Of a stretch of DNA of 64,000 bases, positions 33,232 to 41,901 are shown piece after piece. Position numbers and translations under genes: made by a program. The stretch spans positions 35,032 to 99,031 of the forward strand of contig CAZLWE010000004.1 in the NCBI GenBank assembly GCA_964562985.1, read 5' to 3'. The DNA is from SHLQ01 sp964562985 (GTDB taxonomy: Bacteria > Actinomycetota > Acidimicrobiia > Acidimicrobiales > SHLQ01). Below the pieces are notes generated by a model that was not told the DNA's origin, did not search any database, and worked only from the letters and a program-made list of their open reading frames with translations. Each line of letters opens with the position of its first letter. Positions within the stretch are counted from its first letter, which is position 1.

Positions 33232-34209
33232 ATGCGAGTGCTTCTCACCGGTGCCACCTCGATGATTGGCCGCGAGACGGTGAAACGTTTGCGTGCCCGC
33301 GGCGATGTCGTGACCGTGCTCCAACGCTCCCCCTTCGGCGACGCCGACGCCTGCATCCAAGGTTCGATCACCGATGCGTCGGTCCTGGTCCAAGCTGTCG
33401 CCGAGCAGGATGCGGTCATCCACCTCGCAGCCAAGGTCGACATCGTCGGATCCTTGGAGGACTTCACTGCGGTCAATGTGGAAGCTACAAAGAACCTCAT
33501 CGTCGCAGCCCAGGCGGCTGGGGTGAGCCGTTTCGTCTACGTGTCCTCACCATCGGTCGCCCACGGTGGCGACAGTATCGTCGGTGGCGGCGCTGGGCCC
33601 GCCGACCCGACGAGTACCAGCGGCCACTACGCCACCACCAAGGCAACGGCCGAGATCGCTGCCCTGGCCTCGTCGACTCACGCCATGCCGATCGTTGCCA
33701 TCCGCCCACACCTCGTGATCGGGCCAGGCGATACCCAACTGATCGAGCGCTTGATCGATCGGGCGAAGGCGGGACGCCTGCCATTGGTCGGCTCCGGCCT
33801 TGCGCTCGTCGACGTCACATGGGTCGACAACGCAGCCGACGCGCTGGTCGCCGCCGTCGACGCGGCACCCGCACACGGTGGCGAGTCGTTCGTTGTTTCC
33901 AACGGCGAACCCCGCACCGTCGAGGAACTGTTCACCCGCATCATGGACGCCGCCGACATCGACTGGTCGCCCCGTCGAGTACCAGCCAAGGTGGCCATTG
34001 GGGCGGGAACCCTCATCGAGAAGATCTGGGACCGCACCGACCGCGACGATGAGCCACCGATGACCGGCTTCGCCGCCGAACAACTCGCCACCGCCCACTG
34101 GTTCGATCAACAACGAACCCGCGATGCACTCAACTGGGAACCGGCGGTGTCGCTCGCCGAGGCCTGGCCGATCCTCGCCGATCACTACAGATCCGGCGGA
34201 CCTCAGTAA
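33232..34209 (+). CDS. oleD: OleD, NADPH-dependent 2-alkyl-3-ketoacid reductase
   Basis: Extended SDR of the 3-beta-hydroxysteroid-dehydrogenase type, 325 residues. The ATG at 33232 is chosen because GAAGGGG lies upstream and the Rossmann motif MRVLLTGATSMIGRETVKRL begins at once. Catalytic Ser/Tyr/Lys are in FVYVSSPSVAHGG and SGHYATTKATAEIAAL. DVTWVDNAADALVAAV is typical of the family. It reduces the OleA product to the beta-hydroxy acid used by OleC. It completes the olefin pathway in one operon. Confidence 0.92.
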   Translation: MRVLLTGATSMIGRETVKRLRARGDVVTVLQRSPFGDADACIQGSITDASVLVQAVAEQDAVIHLAAKVDIVGSLEDFTAVNVEATKNLIVAAQAAGVSRFVYVSSPSVAHGGDSIVGGGAGPADPTSTSGHYATTKATAEIAALASSTHAMPIVAIRPHLVIGPGDTQLIERLIDRAKAGRLPLVGSGLALVDVTWVDNAADALVAAVDAAPAHGGESFVVSNGEPRTVEELFTRIMDAADIDWSPRRVPAKVAIGAGTLIEKIWDRTDRDDEPPMTGFAAEQLATAHWFDQQRTRDALNWEPAVSLAEAWPILADHYRSGGPQ

Positions 34210-34219
34210 TATCGCCACC

Positions 34220-34801
34220 ATGGCGATGTCGTTCTCGAAACTGGTGGCTCGGGCAGAAGCCGAACTTCCCGCGGACAAAACCCCCAGCGACGAAATCGTT
34301 GCGGTGGCTAGCACGCAACTTTCAGGCGAGGGACAGGGCGCGGCAATGGTGGGCGGAGCACTTGCCCCACTCTTCGGTTTCTGGGGAATGCTGCTGGCGC
34401 TGCTTCCGTTCGCTCGCCTCCGGGTGAAGGCAGCCAGAAACAATCGAAACCCTGAGGGCCTCTCCGAACAAATCCACTATCGGGTCTTCCACTTGGTCTT
34501 CCGGCGGGATCGCCTCGACGTATATTCGCGCCGGCGGCGCGGCCGGTTCGGGCCGCTGGTCCAGTCATTCCCCTACGACAACATGTCCTACGGCCGCGGG
34601 GATCACCCGGCAGGCATGGCCATTGAAACGTTTCTCCGCGTCGACGACATCGTGTTGCCCGTACACGGATGGTTCGAGCGAGACCTACGCAAAGCGATCG
34701 GCTCGCTTGGCGTCACGATCGAACCGATTACTGGTCCAGTCTCACAGATCGAAAAGCAGCTCCAATCCAGCGGAGCCCAGATAGCCAAGGAAGCCACATG
34801 A
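34220..34801 (+). CDS. Membrane-anchored PH-like protein coupled to the ole operon
   Basis: Unrecognised 193-residue protein starting ten bases after the oleD stop. One hydrophobic segment (GGALAPLFGFWGMLLALLPFA, ~45-65) precedes a beta-rich part with VFHLVFRRDRLDVYSRRRRG and SFPYDNMSYGRGDHPAGM, and a C-terminal amphipathic helix (WFERDLRKAIGSLGV). The layout resembles bacterial PH-like domains. The stop overlaps the crotonase start by ATGA, so it belongs to the operon. A role in handling or localising long-chain products is speculation. Confidence 0.7.
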   Translation: MAMSFSKLVARAEAELPADKTPSDEIVAVASTQLSGEGQGAAMVGGALAPLFGFWGMLLALLPFARLRVKAARNNRNPEGLSEQIHYRVFHLVFRRDRLDVYSRRRRGRFGPLVQSFPYDNMSYGRGDHPAGMAIETFLRVDDIVLPVHGWFERDLRKAIGSLGVTIEPITGPVSQIEKQLQSSGAQIAKEAT

Positions 34802-35493
34802 TCACTACCGAACGAGTTGCCGACGACAACGTTCTACTTATCCAGCTCGACGACGGGAAGGCCAACGCCCTCACGGCCGATGCGATCGCCCAGATCCGTT
34901 CCCATATCGATGAAGCTGCAGCCGACGAATCGATCGTCGCTGTTGTGATCGCTGGCCGAGAAAACCGATTTTCCGGCGGTTTCGATCTCGGGGTCATGAT
35001 GGCCGACGACGTGCAAGCGATCGTTGACCTCGTAGCCGACGGGGGTGATCTCGTCGCCGACGCGTTCGACGCACCGATTCCCGTCATCGCCGCGTGCACC
35101 GGCCATGCCGTAGCTGCGGGGTCGTTGTTGCTACTCGGTTGTGATGTTCGTGTGGGTGCCGTAGGCGACTTCAAGATCGGCTTGAACGAGGTCGCCATTG
35201 GTATGGTCGTCCCCGACTGGGCCATGACCATCGCCGAGACCCGCCTCAGCAAGCGCCATATCCAACGGTGCATCGCCAATGCTCGGCTACTCAATTCGAA
35301 AGAGGCATGCGACGCCGGTTTCCTCGATGAGGCCGTTGCACCTGACGCAGTAGTCGATCGGGCGATCGAGCTCGCAGCAGAATTCGCGGCGCTCGATGCC
35401 ACCGCCTACGCCGGCACGATGGAGGCATTTCGTGCCGCCACGGCAGCAACCATGCGTGAGCAAGCGACCGCCATGCGATCGCTCCCGGGCTAA
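34798..35493 (+). CDS. Crotonase / enoyl-CoA hydratase family protein
   Basis: Crotonase-fold protein of 231 residues, starting in an ATGA overlap with the previous gene. The oxyanion-hole segments are AGRENRFSGGFDLGVM and GHAVAAGSLLLLGCDVRVGA. The first catalytic Glu position is kept (KIGLNEVAIGMVVPDW). The second Glu of true hydratases, expected around ETRLSKRHIQRCIANARLL, is not evident, so hydratase activity is doubtful; isomerase, hydrolase or decarboxylase are alternatives. It is probably transcribed with the ole operon. Confidence 0.88.
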   Translation: MITTERVADDNVLLIQLDDGKANALTADAIAQIRSHIDEAAADESIVAVVIAGRENRFSGGFDLGVMMADDVQAIVDLVADGGDLVADAFDAPIPVIAACTGHAVAAGSLLLLGCDVRVGAVGDFKIGLNEVAIGMVVPDWAMTIAETRLSKRHIQRCIANARLLNSKEACDAGFLDEAVAPDAVVDRAIELAAEFAALDATAYAGTMEAFRAATAATMREQATAMRSLPG

Positions 35494-35571
35494 ACCGCCT
35501 GAACTCCGAACTCGCGAACAACCTATGACAAGCTGTTGCGACATCTGTTCGTCACTCGTGGAGCTGAGCCC

Positions 35572-37851
35572 ATGGCAATCACCGACATACCAGCATTCGC
35601 CCGCGCGGACGGGCCGGACAAAGTCACCGGATCCGGTCGCTACACCTCCGACATCAACCTCACCGGCCAGCTGACCGCCAAGTTTCTCTACGCGGGCGTC
35701 AGCCGCGGCCGTATCACCAAACTTGACGTCGACGCCGCGCGAGCCATGCCCGGCGTATTTGCCGTACTCACCGACTCCGACGTGCCCGACGTTCGCTATA
35801 GCTACGGACTCGCGGACCGCACCCTCTTCGCCAAAGACGAAGTTCGCTTTGAAGGTGAGGTCGTTGCTGCGGTGGCGGCGATTGACGAAGCCACTGCGAT
35901 GGCAGCCCTCGATGCCATCACCTACGAAGTAGAGGAACTCCCTCCGGTACTCGACCTTGAGACGGCGATCGCCGACGACGCCCCGCTGGTCCACGCGGAT
36001 CTCGATAGCTACGAGGTAACGGGCGACACGCCGCATTGGGGCAACGTCGCCACCCACTCCACGATCGAGATGGGCGACGCCGAGGCGGCGCTCGCCAAGG
36101 CCGACCACGTCATCACCGGCCGCTATATCTCCGATGCCAGCCACGCAACCCCGATCGAACCTCGGGCCGTCATCGCCCAATGGGAAGGCTCCCGAGTCAC
36201 CATCTGGACCAGCACCCAGGTTCCCTTCGACGCCCGCAACGGGGTGTGTGAAACCCTCGAACTTCCGGCAAGCCAGGTGCGCATCATCGGCCCACATGTT
36301 GGCGGCGGGTTCGGCGGGAAGTGCGGCGCACACTTCGAACCACACATCGCCGCACTAGCCAGGGCAGCGAAACGACCGGTGAAGCTCGTGTTCTCCCGCT
36401 GGGAAGAGTTCGTGGCGCCCGATCGCCGACGCGAAGCCATGCTGATCGACGTCACCACCGGCGTCATGAACGACGGCACCATCGTCGCTCGGACCGGAAC
36501 GCTGCTGCTCGACAACGGCGCCTACATGGCCGACTCGTCGTTCTTTCCACAAGCCGCCGCCATGCACCTGATCGGCCCGTATGCGATCCCGAACGTGCAC
36601 ATGGATGGCAAGCTCGTCTACACCAATCATCAACCCTCTGGCTCGGTGCGCGCACCGACGGCTCCGCAGGGATGTTGGGCGGTCGAGTCCCATACCGATG
36701 AGGTCGCAGCGGCCCTCGGTATGGACCCCGTAGAGTTTCGTCTCAAGAACATCGTCAAAACCGGTGGCGTCGGCCCGGCCGGGCAGACCTACGACGAGAT
36801 CGGCCTCGATCAATGCCTGACGCTGGCCGCAGAGTCCGCCGGGTGGGGCCAAGACCTTCCGGAGAACGAAGGCCTCGGAGTCTCAATCGGTTGGTGGCCT
36901 AGTTTCGCGGGCAGCGCTGGCGCGTACGCCAAGATGCACGGTGACGGCTCGGTGCAGGTGATCACCGGCGCCGCCGAGTGCGGCACCGGTTCGGTCATGA
37001 CGCTGCGGATGCTCGCCGCCGACGAACTCGGCATCGCCGAAGACGCCATCGAGTTGATCTATCAAGACACCGCCGTCGCGCCCGCTGGCCCGGGTGCCAG
37101 CGGTTCGATGACGTTGTTCAACCACGGCCGCGCGGTCGAGAACGCGGCGAAGCAAGTCGCCGGTCAGCTCAAAGAGCTCGCCGCCACTGAACTCGAAGCG
37201 AGCGCCGACGACATTGTTCTGGCAGGCGGAAACGCTTCGGTCGCAGGAACGCCAAGCAAGGCCGTCGCCATCGTCGAACTTGCAGCGGGTAGCGAGACCG
37301 GTGAGATCCTCGGAAACGGCACTGCCGAGGTGCGCGAGTGGCCGGAGCTAAGTGGATCATCATGCGGCGGAGAGCAAGGCTTCTCGTCCTTCCTCGCTCC
37401 CCAGTTCTCTTGCCATGTCGCTCGGGTCCGTGTCGACCCCGACACCGGCGTCACCCGCGTGCTCGAGGTTCATGCAGCGCACGACTCGGGCACGATCATC
37501 AATCCCATGGCCGCGCACGGTCAAGTCGAGGGCGGCATCTTGATGGGCGTGGGCCAAGCCCTCACCGAAGGAACCCGCTATGGCGACGACGGTCGCCAAC
37601 AAAATGCCGGGCTGCTCGAGTACAAGCTCCAGACGATCGCCGACGCTCCCGAAATCACCACCCAGTTCGTGGAGATCTTCACCGAGAACGCCGGCCCACG
37701 AGGGGCCAAGGGCTTGGCCGAGGCTCCCAACGTGGCTACCTGTGGTGCGGTCAACAACGCCATCACCGCGGCGAGCGGCGTGCGGGTGAAACAGCTACCG
37801 ATGACCGCCGAGCGAGTGTGGACCGCTCTCGATAACGAGGAGACCTCATGA
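35572..37851 (+). CDS. Molybdenum hydroxylase large (molybdopterin-binding) subunit
   Basis: Xanthine-dehydrogenase-family large subunit of 759 residues. The ATG at 35572 follows GGAG. Landmarks are VSRGRITKLDVDAARAMPGV near the N-terminus, VGGGFGGKCGAHFEPHIAAL for cofactor binding, and the base-catalyst region GPRGAKGLAEAPNVATCGAV, where Glu sits at the expected position. The active-site loop reads YTNHQPSGSVRAPTAPQG. It lacks the AYxCSFR of aerobic CO dehydrogenase, so the enzyme is a related hydroxylase of N-heterocycles, aldehydes or aromatic CoA esters. Gene order large-medium-small, with coupled overlaps. Confidence 0.93.
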   Translation: MAITDIPAFARADGPDKVTGSGRYTSDINLTGQLTAKFLYAGVSRGRITKLDVDAARAMPGVFAVLTDSDVPDVRYSYGLADRTLFAKDEVRFEGEVVAAVAAIDEATAMAALDAITYEVEELPPVLDLETAIADDAPLVHADLDSYEVTGDTPHWGNVATHSTIEMGDAEAALAKADHVITGRYISDASHATPIEPRAVIAQWEGSRVTIWTSTQVPFDARNGVCETLELPASQVRIIGPHVGGGFGGKCGAHFEPHIAALARAAKRPVKLVFSRWEEFVAPDRRREAMLIDVTTGVMNDGTIVARTGTLLLDNGAYMADSSFFPQAAAMHLIGPYAIPNVHMDGKLVYTNHQPSGSVRAPTAPQGCWAVESHTDEVAAALGMDPVEFRLKNIVKTGGVGPAGQTYDEIGLDQCLTLAAESAGWGQDLPENEGLGVSIGWWPSFAGSAGAYAKMHGDGSVQVITGAAECGTGSVMTLRMLAADELGIAEDAIELIYQDTAVAPAGPGASGSMTLFNHGRAVENAAKQVAGQLKELAATELEASADDIVLAGGNASVAGTPSKAVAIVELAAGSETGEILGNGTAEVREWPELSGSSCGGEQGFSSFLAPQFSCHVARVRVDPDTGVTRVLEVHAAHDSGTIINPMAAHGQVEGGILMGVGQALTEGTRYGDDGRQQNAGLLEYKLQTIADAPEITTQFVEIFTENAGPRGAKGLAEAPNVATCGAVNNAITAASGVRVKQLPMTAERVWTALDNEETS

Positions 37852-38741
37852 CCCTCACGATCGCGACCTCGCTCGATCAGGTTCTGGCCGATCTGGCCGC
37901 AGGTGCCCGTCCCATTGCAGGCGGGACCGACCTGGTCGTCGGCGCCCGCCAGCACAAGTCGGCCATGCCCGAAAGCCTCGTGGCAATCGACCGCCTCCAA
38001 GAGCTCGCTCAAATCGACCGGACCGACACCCACACGTCGATCGGTGCGGGCGTGACCCACGCTCGGCTTATGACCGACGACGCTGTTGTAGCTGATTTCA
38101 CCGCCATCGCAGACGCCGCTGCGCTGGTCGGGTCTCCGGCGACACGCAATGTCGGAACTCTAGGCGGCAACGTGATGAACGGATCGCCGGCGATGGACAC
38201 CGGCGCACCGCTGGTCGTGCTCGGAGCGGTCGCGGAGCTGGCGAGCACCGAAGGGACTCGATCGGTATCGCTCGACGAGCTGTGGCTTGGCCCCGGCACG
38301 ACGAGCGCTCGTAGCGACGAGCTCTGCACGGCACTAACCATCCCGAACCAGACGGGCTCCTCGGGCTCGGCATACGTGCGTCTCGAATATCGCCGAGCGA
38401 TGGAGATCGCTGTGGTCGGTGCGGCCGCGAACGTCACCCTCAACAACGATGGCTCGGTGGAAAGTGCTCGCGTAGCGCTGACTGCAGTCGCACCAACGAT
38501 CCTCGCGGTTGATGGACTCGATCGACTGGCTGGTCTCCATCCGGATGAGGCCGCCGAGGCTGCCTCGGCGGCCGCGTCGGAACAAGCCACTCCAATCAGT
38601 GATCTGCGGGCGAGCGATCGCTACCGACGACACACGATTGGGGTCATGGCAAGACGCGCTGTTGAAGCGGCAGCTCGCCGAGCAGCCGGAGAAGACATCG
38701 CAGTACCCGTGAATCGAGCACTCGGAATTGGAGCGTCCTGA
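37848..38741 (+). CDS. Molybdenum hydroxylase FAD-binding (medium) subunit
   Basis: FAD subunit of 297 residues overlapping the large-subunit stop by ATGA. The FAD motifs are ARPIAGGTDLVVGARQ near the N-terminus and the diphosphate-binding TRNVGTLGGNVMNGSPAMD (~100-118). A CO-dehydrogenase-flavoprotein C-terminal domain follows (YVRLEYRRAMEIAVVGAAAN). It carries electrons from the iron-sulfur subunit to an acceptor. The stop overlaps the next start as TGATG. Confidence 0.94.
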   Translation: MTLTIATSLDQVLADLAAGARPIAGGTDLVVGARQHKSAMPESLVAIDRLQELAQIDRTDTHTSIGAGVTHARLMTDDAVVADFTAIADAAALVGSPATRNVGTLGGNVMNGSPAMDTGAPLVVLGAVAELASTEGTRSVSLDELWLGPGTTSARSDELCTALTIPNQTGSSGSAYVRLEYRRAMEIAVVGAAANVTLNNDGSVESARVALTAVAPTILAVDGLDRLAGLHPDEAAEAASAAASEQATPISDLRASDRYRRHTIGVMARRAVEAAARRAAGEDIAVPVNRALGIGAS

Positions 38742-39220
38742 TGTCTGGAAAGAACGCAGTAGAGCTCACGGTCAACGGCGCGACCTACCCCGTGTCTATC
38801 TCTACCGATCGCACGCTTTCGACCGTGCTGCGAAACGAACTGGGCCTGACCGGAACCAAGGAAGGCTGCGACGACTGTGAGTGCGGCGCCTGCATGGTGT
38901 TGCTCGACGGACAGCCGATCAACTCATGTTCCTACCTCGCAGCCCAGGCGCAAGGCCGTGACATCACCACTGTGGAGGGTCTCGCAGACGGTGACGACCT
39001 CCATCCGCTCCAACGCAACATCTTGGCTACCGGCGGCGTTCAGTGCGGCTTTTGTACCCCGGGCATGTTGATGTCGGCAACTGCCCTACTTGCGGACAAC
39101 CCCGCACCCACGGACGACGAGATTCGTCTCGGACTATCGGGCAATCTGTGCCGTTGTACCGGCTACGCCCGCATTCTGTCCGCGGTCGCTGTCACCGCCG
39201 TCGAACTGCGGAACGATTAG
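38741..39220 (+). CDS. Molybdenum hydroxylase [2Fe-2S] (small) subunit
   Basis: Iron-sulfur subunit of 159 residues. The plant-type [2Fe-2S] ligands are in EGCDDCECGACMVLLDGQ plus the later INSCSY. The second cluster ligands are in VQCGFCTPGMLMS and GNLCRCTGYARIL. Length and spacing are normal. Electrons pass from the molybdenum centre through both clusters to the FAD subunit. The last four bases overlap the convergent Ig-repeat gene. Confidence 0.96.
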   Translation: MSGKNAVELTVNGATYPVSISTDRTLSTVLRNELGLTGTKEGCDDCECGACMVLLDGQPINSCSYLAAQAQGRDITTVEGLADGDDLHPLQRNILATGGVQCGFCTPGMLMSATALLADNPAPTDDEIRLGLSGNLCRCTGYARILSAVAVTAVELRND

Positions 39221-40755
39221 GTCACCACAATTCGGATCACGAACACCCGCTGACCATTCACCGGATCGGTCGCAGTGATCCGGGTGACCGCCGTTCCGCT
39301 CGCTCGGCGACGCGGAGTAAACGACATCGCTCCGTTGGCATCGATCGAAGGATTCGCCGAGAACAACGACGTGTCGTCGGTCGAGATCTGGAAGCGAGAG
39401 CCTGCTGGCGGCACAACTTCGCCCGAGCTCACCGCGAGCCACGGAATGAGCTGAGGACCAGCGTTGGCTGGAAGCCGAATCTCTCCGTCAGAGGAGAACG
39501 ATCCATCGATGACACCCTCGACTGTGACGAGGAGTACCGCTTGCGCGCATTCGTCGAACTCGGTACAGACCTCGTAGATGATGTTCGCCTCGCCCGCGGC
39601 GTTCGCCGGTGGATCGTAGGTGATCTCTCCGCCGCCGACCGATACAGTCCCCGAGCTTGCACTCACCAGGGTGAGAGTCGTGGGGTCGATGGCGGCATTT
39701 GCTGGCCCGTCATTCGCGAGCACGTCGACGACGACGGAGGTGTCCTCGAGGGTCGTGGCCACATCGTCAACGAGCACCAGTTGGGGTGCTGCGACATCGA
39801 AGGTAATCGTTGCCGAAGCGCGCTGACCCTTGACGTCAGAAACGACATAGGTAATCGCCGTGGCGCCAAGCTCGTTGGCTGCAAGGAACTCAACCCAATC
39901 ATCACCGAACTCGACAGAACCAGTCGCAGGTTCGCTTACCTCGACGATGCGAAGACCCTCTGTGCCACCATCGTCAAAGTCGTTCCCGAGGGGGGCGACT
40001 CGAATGCGTTGCGCGAGGAGGGTTTCGAACTGATCGTCGGCAGGCTGCGGAGGCGCGTCGCCGTCGGCGATCGTCACGCTTCCTTGGGCAAACCCGCCAT
40101 CGCCGTCGGCAATCACATACGTGATCTCCCACGGGCCGGCGATCTCGGGGTTCGTTCGGAATTCGATCACGGTCTCGTTATCAACGATCTCGACCTCGCC
40201 ACCTCCCTGGGCGACTACGGCCTCCACGATCTGGAGTGTTGTGTCCTCAACATCCGAGTCGTTCTCTAGGACTGGGATGCGGATGATCTGCTGACCGCTG
40301 GCAAGTTCGGCCTCGTCGGAATTCGCACGCGGCGGGTCATTTCGTGACATGACATCAGCGACGATCGTTCGCTCGGCGCATTCCTCGTCAGTGCACACGG
40401 TCACCACCACGGTGACCGTCCCGACCGCGTTCTCGTCGGGCTCAATGACCAAAGTCGTGTCTTCGATCTCCACGGTCGCGGGACCATCGATCGACTCGAC
40501 GGAAATTTCTTGCGCCGTCCCGTCCTCGTCCAGCTCTACCTCGAGAGTCTGGTCCTCGATAACAGTTACTTCTTCTGGCGCTGCCTGCTGGAACGCCAGA
40601 TTCTCGGGAATGTCGGCACGTAGCCAACCCAGCGTGAACACGGCGACGACCGCCGCAGCAACGAAGGACACAAAGGCGAGGGCGCTCAGGATGGGCAGGG
40701 CTCGACGAAGTCGAGATCCCTTCTCCTTGTCGGGGTCATAGACCACCATCGACAT
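39217..40755 (-). CDS. Membrane-anchored surface protein with tandem Ig/cadherin-like repeats
   Basis: Protein of 512 residues, unrecognised as a whole. A basic N-terminus (DKEKGSRLRRA) and one membrane helix (~20-43, ILSALAFVSFVAAAVVAVFT) anchor it with the rest outside. Four or five acidic beta-sandwich repeats of ~85-95 residues follow, each with a signature like PVLENDSDVEDTTLQIVEAV, ITYVIADGDGGFAQGSVTI or DVLANDGPANAAIDPTTLTL. These resemble the Ig/cadherin-like (tandem-95, VCBS-type) repeats of bacterial adhesins, which often bind calcium at such DND motifs. Two CxxxxC pairs (CTDEEC, CTEFDEC) are present. It overlaps the molybdenum-enzyme operon tail to tail. Confidence 0.8.
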   Translation of the reverse strand: MSMVVYDPDKEKGSRLRRALPILSALAFVSFVAAAVVAVFTLGWLRADIPENLAFQQAAPEEVTVIEDQTLEVELDEDGTAQEISVESIDGPATVEIEDTTLVIEPDENAVGTVTVVVTVCTDEECAERTIVADVMSRNDPPRANSDEAELASGQQIIRIPVLENDSDVEDTTLQIVEAVVAQGGGEVEIVDNETVIEFRTNPEIAGPWEITYVIADGDGGFAQGSVTIADGDAPPQPADDQFETLLAQRIRVAPLGNDFDDGGTEGLRIVEVSEPATGSVEFGDDWVEFLAANELGATAITYVVSDVKGQRASATITFDVAAPQLVLVDDVATTLEDTSVVVDVLANDGPANAAIDPTTLTLVSASSGTVSVGGGEITYDPPANAAGEANIIYEVCTEFDECAQAVLLVTVEGVIDGSFSSDGEIRLPANAGPQLIPWLAVSSGEVVPPAGSRFQISTDDTSLFSANPSIDANGAMSFTPRRRASGTAVTRITATDPVNGQRVFVIRIVVT

Positions 40756-40859
40756 AGCTACTAGTCCCTGCGAGTCCGGCCGCGCTGATGCGCGACACCT
40801 TTAGGTTCTATTCGACCTATATCGGCCTGATTTAAGTGCCCGGGATGTTTGGGAGCGGG

Positions 40860-41858
40860 CTAGGTTCGGTCTCGGAGCAAGACCATTCGGTCACCTTTGC
40901 GGCAGTTCTCTGGAACGACGTCGGCTTGTGGCATGCGGTCACCACCGCGGATGATCCCCACAAGCGTCGCTCCAGATGGAATGGCATCCTCGCCATTCGC
41001 GGTCGCCGCAACCTCTACCAACTCGATGCCCTTGCCAGCATCCAGCAGATCATCCAACACAGTGACCGCGGCCGGGTCATGCGATCCAAGGCCGAGCATT
41101 CGTCCAATGGCTGCGGTGGAGTCGATGACCTCGTCGGCGCCGCCCTGAGTCAGCAGATGCAGGTTCTGGCGTTCTTTCACACCAACGGTGATGTGCGCCT
41201 TCGGGTTGAGCTCGCGTGCGGTCAACGTGATCAACACCGCGGTGTCGTCGCGGTTTGGAGCAACGATGATCTGGGCCGCCTGAGCAATACCGGCTTGCTC
41301 AAGGATGTCGATGTCGCTCGCGTCGCCGACGACGCCTACATACCCGATGCGGGTACCAGCTTCGATCGCTTCCTCGCTTCGGTCGACAACGATGATCGAC
41401 GCGGGGTCGACCCCTCGGGAGACAAGGTCTTTCGCCGCGGCATTTCCGGTCTCGCCGAAGCCACAGATGATGGTGTGATCTTTCACGTCTTGTCTCCAAC
41501 GTTGTTTGGCCCGAAGAATGCGGGATTGTTCGGTAAGCACCTCAACCGTTGTCGACACGACAAGGATCAGGAACATGATGCGGGCTGGGGTGATCAACAG
41601 GATCGTGCCGAGACGGGCGCCTGGGCTTACCGCAGAGATGTCGCCGTAGCCAGTCGTGGTGACGGTTACCGAGGCGTAGTAGATCGCATCGAGCAGGCTG
41701 ATCGCATCGCCCGTGGTATCGACGTAACCGTCGCGAGACAGGCGAACGACTAGGGCCACGAAAATCACGAGTCCAACAGCGAGCGCTACGCGCTTCCCGA
41801 CCGCCGCCTGTGGCGAGAGCGCTCGCCGCGGAATACGAATGTCGTCAACGTAGGCCAC
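40860..41858 (-). CDS. Potassium channel with RCK (TrkA-N/TrkA-C) gating domains
   Basis: Two-helix K+ channel of 332 residues. Helix one is VALAVGLVIFVALVVRL (~24-40), the selectivity filter is SVTVTTTGYGDIS (~70), and helix two is IMFLILVVSTTVEVL. A cytoplasmic TrkA-N Rossmann domain begins TIICGFGETGNAAAKDL, with the nucleotide-binding Asp at IIVVDRS. A TrkA-C domain closes the protein. This is the MthK/Kch-like layout in which nucleotide or Ca2+ controls gating. It is not part of an obvious operon. Confidence 0.94.
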   Translation of the reverse strand: MAYVDDIRIPRRALSPQAAVGKRVALAVGLVIFVALVVRLSRDGYVDTTGDAISLLDAIYYASVTVTTTGYGDISAVSPGARLGTILLITPARIMFLILVVSTTVEVLTEQSRILRAKQRWRQDVKDHTIICGFGETGNAAAKDLVSRGVDPASIIVVDRSEEAIEAGTRIGYVGVVGDASDIDILEQAGIAQAAQIIVAPNRDDTAVLITLTARELNPKAHITVGVKERQNLHLLTQGGADEVIDSTAAIGRMLGLGSHDPAAVTVLDDLLDAGKGIELVEVAATANGEDAIPSGATLVGIIRGGDRMPQADVVPENCRKGDRMVLLRDRT

Positions 41859-41901
41859 CTCCCGACATTAGTGAGTGGGCCGGGGCCGATCGTGGAGCCA
41901 G

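Noticed and set aside
35572..37851. Aerobic carbon-monoxide dehydrogenase large subunit (CoxL)
   Set aside because: Subunit order and family fit, but the form I loop AYxCSFR is absent; the loop reads PSGSVRAPTAPQ.
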